DNA from: Streptomyces hundungensis | GTDB taxonomy: Bacteria; Actinomycetota; Actinomycetes; Streptomycetales; Streptomycetaceae | Direction of reading: 5' to 3' | NCBI RefSeq assembly: GCF_003627815.1 | Contig: NZ_CP032698.1 | Location: 4,402,001 to 4,466,000, forward strand | DNA: 64,000 nt | In this document: piece by piece, positions 7,878 to 15,952 of the stretch | Position numbering within the stretch: the stretch's first letter is position 1 | Layout of the letters: each line of letters begins with the position of its first letter | Notes under the pieces: model-generated | Databases searched by the model: none | What the model was told of the DNA's origin: nothing | Seen by the model: the letters and a program-made list of their open reading frames with translations, nothing else | Made by a program: the position numbers and the translations under genes

Positions 7878-9566
7878 ATGGCACCCGAACCCGACGGAAA
7901 CGGCGCCGGGATGGCCGATGGTCAGGACCACGAGTCCTGGGTCGGCGGCCTCGTCGGCGACGGCCGGTACCGCCTGACCCACCGGCTCGGCCGCGGTGGC
8001 ATGGCGGAGGTGTTCGCCGCCGAGGACGTACGCCTCGGCCGTACCGTCGCCGTGAAGCTGCTCCGTGCCGATCTCGCCGAGGACCCGGTGTCCAAGGCGC
8101 GCTTCACGCGTGAGGCGCAGTCGGTGGCCGGTCTCAACCACCACGCGGTGGTGGCGGTGTACGACTCCGGTGAGGACGTCGTGGGCGGCCGGACCGTCCC
8201 GTACATCGTCATGGAGCTCGTCGAGGGCCGCACCATCCGCGACCTGTTGGTGGACGCGGATGCCCCGCCGCCGGAGCAGGCGCTGATCATCGTGTCCGGT
8301 GTTCTGGAGGCGCTGGCCTACTCGCACCAGCACGGCATCGTGCACCGGGACATCAAGCCCGCCAACGTGATCATCACGGACACCGGCGCGGTCAAGGTGA
8401 TGGACTTCGGCATCGCGCGGGCCCTGCACGGTGCCCAGTCGACGATGACCCAGACCGGCATGGTCATGGGCACGCCGCAGTACCTCTCGCCCGAGCAGGC
8501 GCTCGGCAAGGCCGTCGACCACCGCTCCGACCTGTACGCCACGGGTTGTCTGCTGTACGAACTCCTCGCGCTGCGGCCCCCGTTCATCGGCGAGACGCCG
8601 CTGAGCGTGGTCTACCAGCACGTCCAGGACATGCCGGTGCCGCCCTCGCAGGCGGCCCATGTGGCGCCGCCGGAACTCGACGGCCTCGTCATGCGTTCTC
8701 TCGCCAAGGACCCGGACGACCGTTTCCAGTCCGCCGAGGAGATGCGCGGCCTGGTCCAGTACGGCTTGCAGATGCTCCAGGCGCAGGGCGGCCACACCGG
8801 CACCTGGAACACCGGCCCGGTCGAGCTGATGCACGAGGGCGCCCACACCCCGGCGATGGGCACCGCCGGTGCGACGTCGGTCATGGGCCATCCCGTGCAC
8901 GGGGAGACCTCGCAGTTCGGCGGCCCGATGCTGCCGCCGATGAACCCGAACGACGGCGGGTACGACGGCTACGACCACGGCGGCCACAAGCAGGGCGGCG
9001 GTGGCCGCAGCGGCAAGATGGTGCTGTTCGTGGTGCTCGCGATCGTGGCGATCGCTGTGGGTGTCGCGTTCGCGCTGAGCGCCACCCAGGGCTCGGGTTC
9101 GGGCTCCGGCGGTGGCGGCAAGACCTCCAACACGCCGAAGACCTCGCCGTCGGTCTCCCAGTCGGACACTCCCTCGACGCCGGACACGCCGGGCACCAGT
9201 CAGGGCCAGACGTACGGCAGCAGCACGAGCGGCAACGGCGAGTCCCCCTCGCGTCACCGCTCGCGCTCGGCCTCGCCGTCGCCAAGCAAGTCGCAGTCCT
9301 CGCACTCCCCGGGCACGGACCAGGGGACGACCGACGGCACGTCGACGGGCACCAGCGAAGGCACCACCGAAGGCACGACCGACGGCACCTCGACGGGCAC
9401 CAGCAAGGGCACCACCGAGGGCACGACGACCGGGACCAGCAAGGGCACGACCGAGGGCACCACGACGGGCACGAGCAAGGGCACCACCGAAGGCACGACG
9501 ACGGGTACCAGCAAGGGCACCACCCAAGGCACCACGTCCGGCCCCGGCGGTACGCCGAGCCCCTGA
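7878..9566 (+). CDS. Membrane Ser/Thr protein kinase with extracellular Gly/Thr/Ser repeat tail
   Basis: Second receptor-type Ser/Thr kinase (562 aa), about half identical by eye to its divergent neighbour in the kinase domain. Motifs: GRGGMAEVFAAEDV (Gly loop), VAVKLL with the ATP Lys near 57, HRDIKPANVIITD near 155, DFGIARAL, and MTQTGMVMGTPQYLSPEQA in the activation loop. A His/Gly-rich juxtamembrane stretch leads to one membrane helix at about 380-401. In place of PASTA or another ligand domain, the outside part is low complexity: Ser/Pro-rich, then about 75 residues of 12-aa repeats of the form GTSKGTTEGTTT. Such Thr/Ser tails are often wall-spanning or O-mannosylated in actinobacteria (inference). 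The start is the ATG after GCGAGG; a downstream ATG at codon 12 is possible. Confidence 0.92.
   Translation: MAPEPDGNGAGMADGQDHESWVGGLVGDGRYRLTHRLGRGGMAEVFAAEDVRLGRTVAVKLLRADLAEDPVSKARFTREAQSVAGLNHHAVVAVYDSGEDVVGGRTVPYIVMELVEGRTIRDLLVDADAPPPEQALIIVSGVLEALAYSHQHGIVHRDIKPANVIITDTGAVKVMDFGIARALHGAQSTMTQTGMVMGTPQYLSPEQALGKAVDHRSDLYATGCLLYELLALRPPFIGETPLSVVYQHVQDMPVPPSQAAHVAPPELDGLVMRSLAKDPDDRFQSAEEMRGLVQYGLQMLQAQGGHTGTWNTGPVELMHEGAHTPAMGTAGATSVMGHPVHGETSQFGGPMLPPMNPNDGGYDGYDHGGHKQGGGGRSGKMVLFVVLAIVAIAVGVAFALSATQGSGSGSGGGGKTSNTPKTSPSVSQSDTPSTPDTPGTSQGQTYGSSTSGNGESPSRHRSRSASPSPSKSQSSHSPGTDQGTTDGTSTGTSEGTTEGTTDGTSTGTSKGTTEGTTTGTSKGTTEGTTTGTSKGTTEGTTTGTSKGTTQGTTSGPGGTPSP
9322..9540 (+). repeat. Tandem 36-bp coding repeat in the kinase tail
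   Basis: Degenerate 36-bp unit encoding GTSKGTTEGTTT-like 12-mers, about six units, all in frame. Copy number is likely to vary between strains through slippage. Confidence 0.8.
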
Positions 9567-9592
9567 CCCGCCGACCCCCGCCGCACCCCGTC

Positions 9593-10606
9593 TCACCCCG
9601 CGAAGGCCTCGCACACCGCCTCGTACTCGCGGGTCCACCAGACCGCCAGGGCCGACGCCGCAGGAAACTGCGGGTCGGCCCTTCGGTCGTGGAGCTGGTA
9701 GCGCCAGCGCAGGATCCAGAAGTCGTTGAGCCGCTCCCACCACACCCGGTGCACGGCGGCCGCCAGCTCCTCGGCGTCGGCCCCGGCGGCCCGCCGGTAG
9801 GCCCGCGCGTAGGCCCGTACCTTCGCCAGTTCCAGCTCGCCCGAGGGGCGGACGAAGAAGATCGCCGCGGCCCGGACGGCCTCCTCGGCGCGGGGCTGGA
9901 CGCCGAGCCGGTCCCAGTCGACGATCGCGGCGGGCTCGGCCGAGCGGCCCTCGCCCCGGTACAGCAGGTTCAGCGGGTGGAAGTCGCCGTGCACCCAGGC
10001 GCCCGTCACGGGGGTCGCGGGGCGGCGGTGGGCGTGCAGGCCGAGCAGGACCCGGCGCTCCAGGAGGCGGTGTTCGGCGAGTTCGTCGAAGGCGTCCCGC
10101 GGCTCGTGCCGGCGGGCCCGGGCGACCAGGTCGTCGATGAGGGCGAGGGTGTTCACGGGGTCGGCGCTGCGGTGTTCGGCCTGCGGCACGTCGGGGTCCA
10201 TGACCTGCGCCAGGCAGGTGTGCACCAGCCCGAGCAGGGCGCCGAGCCGGCGGGATTCCACGGCGCAGAGCTGGGCGCCGTCGCGGTGGCTGCCCTGGAC
10301 CCAGGGGTGCAGGGCGTAGCAGTCGCCGCCGATCACCGCGACGGTGTCGCCGTCGGCGGCGGGGACGGGCGGGGCGACCGGGACCCCCAGGGCCTGGAGG
10401 CGTTCGGTCGCGCGGTGCTGGCGGGCGATGGCCTCGTGGTCGCCGTCCAGGTGGTGCTTGAGGAAGTAGTCGCCGCGGGTGGTGGCGAGCCGGTAACCGC
10501 GGTTCAGCAGGCCCTGGGCGACCCGTTCGCAGGAGAGCGGCTCACCGGGTGATGCGTAGCGGCGCAGCAGGGCGCCCACGGGTGGAGTTGCAGATGAGCG
10601 CGGCAC
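9593..10606 (-). CDS. Aminoglycoside-phosphotransferase-fold (APH family) small-molecule kinase
   Basis: 337-aa member of the APH/choline-kinase fold, which uses ATP to phosphorylate a small hydroxylated substrate in the cytoplasm. Visible are the Brenner-type catalytic motif GDFHPLNLLY near residue 207 (catalytic Asp, Mg-binding Asn), and the second metal motif IVDWDRLG near 229. The N-terminal lobe holds YFLKHHLDGDHEAIARQHR, with the Lys that contacts ATP. It converges on the kinase tail gene with 26 bases between stops and is followed upstream by an unlinked PPOX gene. There is no resistance-gene context, so a metabolic or self-protection role is more likely than aminoglycoside resistance; the substrate cannot be read from sequence. 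Confidence 0.85.
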   Translation of the reverse strand: MPRSSATPPVGALLRRYASPGEPLSCERVAQGLLNRGYRLATTRGDYFLKHHLDGDHEAIARQHRATERLQALGVPVAPPVPAADGDTVAVIGGDCYALHPWVQGSHRDGAQLCAVESRRLGALLGLVHTCLAQVMDPDVPQAEHRSADPVNTLALIDDLVARARRHEPRDAFDELAEHRLLERRVLLGLHAHRRPATPVTGAWVHGDFHPLNLLYRGEGRSAEPAAIVDWDRLGVQPRAEEAVRAAAIFFVRPSGELELAKVRAYARAYRRAAGADAEELAAAVHRVWWERLNDFWILRWRYQLHDRRADPQFPAASALAVWWTREYEAVCEAFAG

Positions 10607-10621
10607 CCCACAGATGTTAGA

Positions 10622-11038
10622 TCACGCAACGTGTTGGAGTCGGCGCTCTGTGGAGTAGTCCAGCGAATGAACCGTCACGAACTGGGGTTCGATTCGCATG
10701 TAGACGGGGTCGAAGGGCTCGCCGTCCACGGCGCACGGGTCCGCGCCGAAGAGCCCGCGCTGCTCGGGCGTCGGCTCGAAGGGCTCGGCGGTGCCGGTGA
10801 ACTGCACCGACCACACGTGCGGTTCACCCGTGCTGAGGTTGTCCGCGCCGTACGCGACCACGCTGCCCAGGCAGGCGTGGTGGTAGCCGAGGCCCGCGTG
10901 CAGACGGAGCAGGACGCGGTCGTCCACCACGACGTGGCGGGCGGGGGCGACGAATGGCAGGGCGCGCATGCTGGTCGCCACCCGGCCGTGGGGGACGCGG
11001 CCGAGCAGCTCGATGGCGCGGGCTTCCTCGAAGGACAT
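10622..11038 (-). CDS. Pyridoxamine-5'-phosphate-oxidase-fold (PPOX/FMN-binding) protein
   Basis: 138-aa single-domain split-barrel flavoprotein of the PNPOx-like or F420/FMN-binding type. It starts MSFEEARAIELLGRVPHGRVATS, shows the barrel strands LPFVAPARHVVVDDRVLLRL and GEPHVWSVQFTGTAEPFEP, and ends with VTVHSLDYSTERRLQHVA. The open frame extends 22 codons further to 11104, but the ATG at 11038 starts just before the first conserved helix. Members bind FMN, F420 or haem and act as reductases or oxidases on unknown substrates. It lies just downstream of the response regulator gene on the same strand (118-bp gap). Confidence 0.8.
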   Translation of the reverse strand: MSFEEARAIELLGRVPHGRVATSMRALPFVAPARHVVVDDRVLLRLHAGLGYHHACLGSVVAYGADNLSTGEPHVWSVQFTGTAEPFEPTPEQRGLFGADPCAVDGEPFDPVYMRIEPQFVTVHSLDYSTERRLQHVA

Positions 11039-11156
11039 GCCCCCCACTCTCGTCGTCCGCCGACGCCCCCGAAAGAGCCCGGCGCCCCGCTCGGGCGGGC
11101 CCAAAGTCCCGAAAGAACGGGCCCGGTCCGCCCGGGCGAGGGCCTTCAGTGGGCCT

Positions 11157-11837
11157 TCAGTGGCTCTTCTCTGCCTGGATGCGGGCCACGTACGCGGCGG
11201 CCTGGGAGCGGCGTTCCATGCCGAGCTTGGACAGCAGGGAGGAGACGTAGTTCTTGATCGTCTTCTCGGCGAGGTGCAGGCGCTCGCCGATCACGCGGTT
11301 GGTGAGGCCCTCGCCGATCAGGTCGAGGATCTTGCGTTCCTGGTCGGTGAGGTTGGCGAGGCGGTCGTCGCCCTTGCTCTTGCCGCCGTCGCGCAGCCGC
11401 TCCAGGACCCGGGCGGTGGCCACCGGGTCGAGCAGCGACTTGCCCGCGGCGACGTCCCGTACGGCGGTCAGGAGCTCACTGCCGCGGATCGCCTTGAGGA
11501 CGTATCCCGAGGCCCCGGCCATGATCGCGTCGAAAAGCGCTTCGTCGTCGGCGAACGAGGTGAGCATCAGGCACTTGATGTCCTCGTTCTGCGAACGGAT
11601 CTCCCGGCAGACCTCTACTCCGCTGCCGTCCGGGAGGCGCACGTCGAGCACCGCGACATCGGGGCGGGTGGCCGGGATCCTGACCAGGGCGTCCGCGGCG
11701 GTGCCGGCTTCGCCGACGACTTCGATGTCGTCCTCGACGGAGAGCATTTCGTGGACGCCGCGACGCACTACCTCGTGGTCGTCGAGCAGGAATACGGTGA
11801 TTTTGCCTGTTTCGCGCACGGAATCAGTCTCACACAT
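11157..11837 (-). CDS. Orphan NarL/LuxR-family response regulator
   Basis: 226-aa two-domain regulator. The receiver domain has the acidic pair D19-D20, the phospho-acceptor Asp65 in VAVLDVRLPDG, and the Thr/Lys switch residues (LMLTSF, YVLKAI). The C-terminal LuxR HTH (about 160-205: LTDQERKILDLIGEGLTNRV then EKTIKNYVSSLLSKL) binds DNA as a dimer. Similar to DevR/DosR-type regulators. No sensor kinase gene is adjacent, so the partner must be elsewhere. It is divergent from the bkd operon with a 368-bp gap, which makes control of bkd or of itself worth testing. The stop codon lies in an 11-bp direct duplication (11141-11162). Confidence 0.92.
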   Translation of the reverse strand: MCETDSVRETGKITVFLLDDHEVVRRGVHEMLSVEDDIEVVGEAGTAADALVRIPATRPDVAVLDVRLPDGSGVEVCREIRSQNEDIKCLMLTSFADDEALFDAIMAGASGYVLKAIRGSELLTAVRDVAAGKSLLDPVATARVLERLRDGGKSKGDDRLANLTDQERKILDLIGEGLTNRVIGERLHLAEKTIKNYVSSLLSKLGMERRSQAAAYVARIQAEKSH

Positions 11838-12205
11838 TCATCCGAAGGCCGCCGGAAGGTGCCATAAGTGACCCCTTCCCGAACGTCCGCGACCGGGATA
11901 ACGTGCCGTTGTTCCGGCGGCCTGCAAGGCTGTGACCAGCGACTGTTTCCCAGTTTCTCGATTTACTTGGAAATCCAAGCAAAATCGCAGGTCAAGTGGG
12001 GTTTCGCAGTAATGCGCAGCACTGGGTAACGTGCCTTTGGCAGGGCGCTCGCCGGGGCACCTGTCACGCCTGATCCCCGGCCGAGCGCGCACACCCCCGT
12101 GCACTTGAGACGGACAGGCGAGCCTCTCCCCAGCTCTCGACGAGCCGGGGGGACCCCCAGGCTCACCGGCGAACCCGGGAGCCGGACAGACGGAGGAGCA
12201 CGCAC
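11838..12205. promoter_or_regulatory. Control region between the response regulator and the bkd operon, with a CTTGGA-N2-TCCAAG operator candidate
   Basis: 368 bases without a gene. An inverted repeat CTTGGA-AA-TCCAAG sits at 11966-11979 inside the only AT-rich patch, about 230 bases before the bkdA start, and is a candidate operator for a bkd regulator (Lrp/AsnC- or TetR-like). Nearer bkdA, GAGCC and GGCTC arms around a G6/C5 stretch (about 12120-12165) could form a leader hairpin. A clear GGAGGA ribosome site precedes bkdA. Confidence 0.5.
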
Positions 12206-13390
12206 GTGACCGTGGAGAGCACTGCCGCGCGTAAACCGCGACGCAGCAGCAAGCGCACCGCCGGCGCCGGCGCCAAGAAGACGGCCGCCGAGCCCGAGCT
12301 CGTACAGCTGCTGACGCCCGAGGGCGAGCGGGTCGAGCACCCTGACTACGACGTCGACCTGAGCGCCGATGAACTGCGCGGGCTCTACCGCGACATGGTC
12401 CTGACCCGGCGGTTCGACGCCGAGGCCACCGCGCTGCAACGCCAGGGCGAGCTGGGCCTGTGGGCCTCGCTGCTCGGCCAGGAGGCCGCGCAGATCGGCT
12501 CCGGGCGTGCGCTGCGGGACGACGACTACGTCTTCCCCACCTACCGCGAGCACGGCGTCGCCTGGTGTCGCGGGGTCGACCCGACGAACCTGCTCGGCAT
12601 GTTCCGCGGCGTCAACCACGGTGGCTGGGACCCCACCACCAACAACTTCCACCTGTACACGATCGTCATCGGCTCGCAGACGCTGCACGCGACCGGCTAC
12701 GCCATGGGCGTCGCCAAGGACGGTGCCGACAGCGCCGTGGTCGCCTACTTCGGTGACGGCGCGTCCAGCCAGGGCGACGTGGCGGAGGCCTTCACCTTCT
12801 CCGCCGTCTACAACGCCCCCGTCGTGTTCTTCTGCCAGAACAACCAGTGGGCGATCTCCGAGCCCACCGAGAAGCAGATGCGCGTCCCGCTCTACCAGCG
12901 CGCCCAGGGCTTCGGCTTCCCCGGTGTGCGGGTCGACGGCAACGACGTCCTCGCCTGCCTGGCCGTGACGCGCTCCGCCCTGGAGCGGGCCCGCCGGGGC
13001 GAAGGACCCACCCTGGTCGAGGCGTTCACCTACCGGATGGGCGCCCACACCACCTCCGACGACCCGACGAAGTACCGGGCCGACGAGGAGCGCGAGGCGT
13101 GGGAGGCCAAGGACCCGATCCTGCGCCTGCGCACCTACCTGGAGAAGGCCGGCCTCGCGGACGCGGCCTTCTTCGAGGAGCTGGAGACCGAGTCGGAGAC
13201 GCTCGGCAAGCGGGTGCGCGAGGTGGTCCGTGCCATGCCGGACCCCGAGCCGATGGCCATGTTCGAGAACATCTACGCCGACGGCCACACGCTCGTCGAC
13301 GAGGAGCGCGCCCAGTTCGCCGCCTACCAGGCGTCGTTCGCGGCCGAGTCCGAGGGCGGCTCCGCCGCGGGGGAGGCCAACCAGCGATGA
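12206..13390 (+). CDS. bkdA: Branched-chain alpha-keto acid dehydrogenase E1 alpha subunit
   Basis: Alpha chain of the thiamine-diphosphate decarboxylase of the BCKDH complex, which oxidises the keto acids of Val, Leu and Ile to acyl-CoA starters for branched fatty acids and polyketides. 394 aa. A Lys/Arg/Ala-rich N-terminal extension (about 1-45) precedes the E1 domain. The ThDP/Mg motif GDGASSQGDVAEAF begins near residue 183 and ends QNNQWAIS about 28 residues on, as the family requires. HTTSDDPTKYRADEE is the conserved loop that closes over the active site. GTG start after GGAGGA. ATGA overlap with bkdB shows an operon bkdA-B-C; the E3 (lpd) subunit is not encoded here. Confidence 0.95.
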   Translation: MTVESTAARKPRRSSKRTAGAGAKKTAAEPELVQLLTPEGERVEHPDYDVDLSADELRGLYRDMVLTRRFDAEATALQRQGELGLWASLLGQEAAQIGSGRALRDDDYVFPTYREHGVAWCRGVDPTNLLGMFRGVNHGGWDPTTNNFHLYTIVIGSQTLHATGYAMGVAKDGADSAVVAYFGDGASSQGDVAEAFTFSAVYNAPVVFFCQNNQWAISEPTEKQMRVPLYQRAQGFGFPGVRVDGNDVLACLAVTRSALERARRGEGPTLVEAFTYRMGAHTTSDDPTKYRADEEREAWEAKDPILRLRTYLEKAGLADAAFFEELETESETLGKRVREVVRAMPDPEPMAMFENIYADGHTLVDEERAQFAAYQASFAAESEGGSAAGEANQR

Positions 13391-14367
13391 CCGTACAGAA
13401 GTTGCCGATCGCCAAGGCGATCAACGAGTCGCTGCGCAAGGCGATGGAGACCGACCCCAAGGTCCTGATCATGGGTGAGGACGTCGGCAAGCTCGGCGGC
13501 GTCTTCCGGGTCACCGACGGCCTGTTCAAGGACTTCGGCGAGGGCCGGGTCATCGACACCCCGCTCGCCGAGTCCGGCATCGTCGGCACCGCGATCGGCC
13601 TGGCCCTGCGCGGCTACCGGCCCGTCGTGGAGATCCAGTTCGACGGGTTCGTCTTCCCCGCCTACGACCAGATCGTCACCCAGCTCGCGAAGATGCACGC
13701 CCGCGCGCTCGGCAAGATCAAGCTGCCGGTCGTCGTCCGCATCCCCTACGGCGGCGGCATCGGCGCGGTCGAGCACCACAGCGAGTCCCCCGAGACGCTG
13801 TTCGCGCACGTGGCGGGCTTGAAGGTGGTCAGCCCGTCCAACGCGTCCGACGCGTACTGGATGATGCAGCAGGCCATCCAGTGCGACGACCCGGTGATCT
13901 TCTTCGAGCCCAAGCGGCGCTACTGGGACAAGGGCGAGCTCGACACGGAGACCATCCCGGACCCGCTGCACAAGGCCCGTACGGTACGCGCCGGTTCGGA
14001 CCTCACGCTGGTGGCGTACGGCCCGATGGTGAAGGTCTGCCTCGAAGCCGCGGCCGCGGCGCAGGAAGAGGGCAAGTCGATCGAGGTCGTGGACCTGCGC
14101 TCGATGTCGCCCATCGACTTCGACACCGTCCAGGCCTCCGTCGAGCGCACCGGCCGCCTGGTCGTCGCCCATGAGGCGCCGGTCTTCTACGGCGCCGGAG
14201 CGGAGATCGCCGCACGGATCACCGAGCGCTGCTTCTACCACCTGGAGGCCCCGGTGCTCCGGGTCGGCGGCTACCACGCCCCGTACCCGCCGGCGCGCCT
14301 GGAGGAGGAGTACCTGCCGGGTCTCGACCGGGTGCTCGACGCCGTCGACCGCTCGCTGGCGTACTGA
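13387..14367 (+). CDS. bkdB: Branched-chain alpha-keto acid dehydrogenase E1 beta subunit
   Basis: Beta chain of the BCKDH E1 heterotetramer; it supplies the pyrimidine-binding side of the thiamine diphosphate site. 326 aa, the usual length. Starts MTVQKLPIAKAINESLRK, with the transketolase pyrimidine domain (GEDVGKLGGVFRVT; LAESGIVGTAIGLALRGYRP; EIQFDGFVFPAYDQ) and the transketolase C domain at about 195-315 (GSDLTLVAYGPMVKVCLEAA; VVDLRSMSPID). The ATG overlaps the bkdA stop. Only 10 bases separate its stop from the bkdC start. Confidence 0.95.
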   Translation: MTVQKLPIAKAINESLRKAMETDPKVLIMGEDVGKLGGVFRVTDGLFKDFGEGRVIDTPLAESGIVGTAIGLALRGYRPVVEIQFDGFVFPAYDQIVTQLAKMHARALGKIKLPVVVRIPYGGGIGAVEHHSESPETLFAHVAGLKVVSPSNASDAYWMMQQAIQCDDPVIFFEPKRRYWDKGELDTETIPDPLHKARTVRAGSDLTLVAYGPMVKVCLEAAAAAQEEGKSIEVVDLRSMSPIDFDTVQASVERTGRLVVAHEAPVFYGAGAEIAARITERCFYHLEAPVLRVGGYHAPYPPARLEEEYLPGLDRVLDAVDRSLAY

Positions 14368-14377
14368 GGGAATGGTC

Positions 14378-15784
14378 GTGACGACAATGACTGAGAACGC
14401 AGCCCGCTACCGCGAGTTCAAGATGCCGGACGTCGGCGAGGGACTCACCGAGGCGGAGATCCTCAAGTGGTACGTCCAGCCCGGTGACACCGTCACCGAC
14501 GGCCAGGTGGTGTGCGAGGTCGAGACCGCCAAGGCGGCCGTCGAACTCCCCATCCCCTACGACGGAGTGGTGCGCTCGCTCCACTTCGAAGAGGGCGTGA
14601 CGGTGGACGTGGGCACGTCCATCATCACCGTGGACGTGGCCCCGGGGACCGACGACGCGGCGGACGCCCCGGCCGCCGGGTCGGTGGCACCGGCCGTGCC
14701 CGCCGCGCCCGCCGCGGAGGAGGAGCCCCAGGGCCGCCAGCCCGTCCTCGTGGGCTACGGCGTCTCCGAGGCTTCGACCAAGCGCCGCCCCCGCAAGGGC
14801 GCCACGGTTCCCGAGCAGGCCCCGGCCGAGGCCCTGCGCGCCGTGCAGACCGAGCTGAACGGTTCGGTGCCCGCACCGGCCCGCCCGCTCGCCAAGCCCC
14901 CGGTGCGCAAGCTCGCCAAGGACCTCGGCATCGACCTCGCCACCGTGGTGCCGACCGGCCCCGACGGCATCGTCACCCGCGAGGACGTGCACGCGGCGGT
15001 CGCTCCGGCGGCGTCCGTCCAGGGCGACGCCCCTGTTTCACGTGAAACAACTCCCGCTCCGGCGGCGCCGGTTCACTCCGACGCCCGCGAGACGCGCCTT
15101 CCCATCAAGGGCGTACGCAAGGCGACCGCGCAGGCCATGGTCGGCTCGGCGTTCACGGCGCCGCACGTCACGGAGTTCGTGACGGTCGACGTGACGCGGA
15201 CGATGAAGCTCGTCGAGGAGCTCAAGGGCGACAAGGACATGGCGGGCCTGCGGGTCAACCCGCTGCTCCTGATCGCCAAGGCGCTCCTCGTGGCGATCAA
15301 GCGCAACCCGGACGTCAACGCCTCCTGGGACGAGGTGAACCAGGAGATCGTCCTCAAGCACTATGTGAACCTGGGGATCGCGGCGGCCACCCCGCGCGGT
15401 CTGATCGTCCCGAACATCAAGGACGCCCACGACAAGACGCTGCCTCAACTCGCGCAGTCGCTGGGCGAGTTGGTGGCGACGGCCCGCGAGGGCAAGACGT
15501 CGCCCGCCGCGATGTCGGGCGGCACGGTGACCATCACCAACGTCGGCGTGTTCGGCGTGGACACCGGCACCCCGATCCTGAACCCGGGTGAGGCCGCGAT
15601 CCTGGCGGTCGGCGCGATCAAGCTCCAGCCCTGGGTGCACAAGGGCAAGGTCAAGCCGCGCCAGGTCACCACGCTCGCGCTCTCCTTCGACCACCGCCTG
15701 GTCGACGGCGAGCTCGGCTCGAAGGTCCTCGCCGATGTGGCGGCGGTCCTGGAGCAGCCGAAGCGGCTCATCACCTGGGCCTGA
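14378..15784 (+). CDS. bkdC: Dihydrolipoamide acyltransferase E2 of branched-chain keto acid dehydrogenase
   Basis: E2 core of the BCKDH complex: takes the acyl group from E1 on its lipoyl arm and passes it to CoA. 468 aa with the full domain order: one lipoyl domain (about 12-85, lipoyl Lys52 in VETAKAAV), an Ala/Pro-rich linker, the peripheral E1/E3-binding domain (about 170-205, PPVRKLAKDLGIDLATVV), a second linker, and the catalytic domain (about 240-468) with the active-site FDHRLVDGE near 437. GTG 14378 is chosen because GAGGG lies 7 bases before it; ATG 14372 in frame is too close to that site. The second linker contains a perfect parS site, read as PVSRET. Confidence 0.95.
   Translation: MTTMTENAARYREFKMPDVGEGLTEAEILKWYVQPGDTVTDGQVVCEVETAKAAVELPIPYDGVVRSLHFEEGVTVDVGTSIITVDVAPGTDDAADAPAAGSVAPAVPAAPAAEEEPQGRQPVLVGYGVSEASTKRRPRKGATVPEQAPAEALRAVQTELNGSVPAPARPLAKPPVRKLAKDLGIDLATVVPTGPDGIVTREDVHAAVAPAASVQGDAPVSRETTPAPAAPVHSDARETRLPIKGVRKATAQAMVGSAFTAPHVTEFVTVDVTRTMKLVEELKGDKDMAGLRVNPLLLIAKALLVAIKRNPDVNASWDEVNQEIVLKHYVNLGIAAATPRGLIVPNIKDAHDKTLPQLAQSLGELVATAREGKTSPAAMSGGTVTITNVGVFGVDTGTPILNPGEAAILAVGAIKLQPWVHKGKVKPRQVTTLALSFDHRLVDGELGSKVLADVAAVLEQPKRLITWA
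15034..15049. other. parS centromere-like site 5, inside bkdC
   Basis: Perfect TGTTTCACGTGAAACA within the coding sequence for the flexible linker between the peripheral binding domain and the catalytic domain of E2 (about residue 220). It is about 12.8 kb from the 2.3-kb cluster. Confidence 0.92.
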
Positions 15785-15826
15785 CCGCCCCTCGGTCCCC
15801 GGTGCGCACCCCGCACCCGACCGCTC

Positions 15827-15867
15827 CCCCGGCCCCCGGCGCGCACCTCGCGCACCGGGGGCCGGGG
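15827..15867. terminator. Hairpin terminator after the bkd operon
   Basis: Perfect 13-bp GC stem (15827-15839 with 15855-15867) around a 15-base loop, 42 bases past the bkdC stop. There is no T-run, as is usual in this GC range. Confidence 0.7.
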
Positions 15868-15952
15868 CGCGTCCGGGCGGGCCCCGGTGGACAGGGGCGG
15901 GCGTCGGCCGGAGAGTGAAGGGGAGCGTCCCGAGGCCCGAGGGGAGCCGTTC

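Noticed and set aside
9593-10606. Aminoglycoside resistance gene
   Set aside because: It has the APH fold only; there is no resistance or biosynthetic context and the fold covers many metabolic kinases.
11141-11162. 11-bp direct duplication at the response regulator stop codon as a regulatory site
   Set aside because: It only duplicates the end of the gene and following bases; no sign of function.
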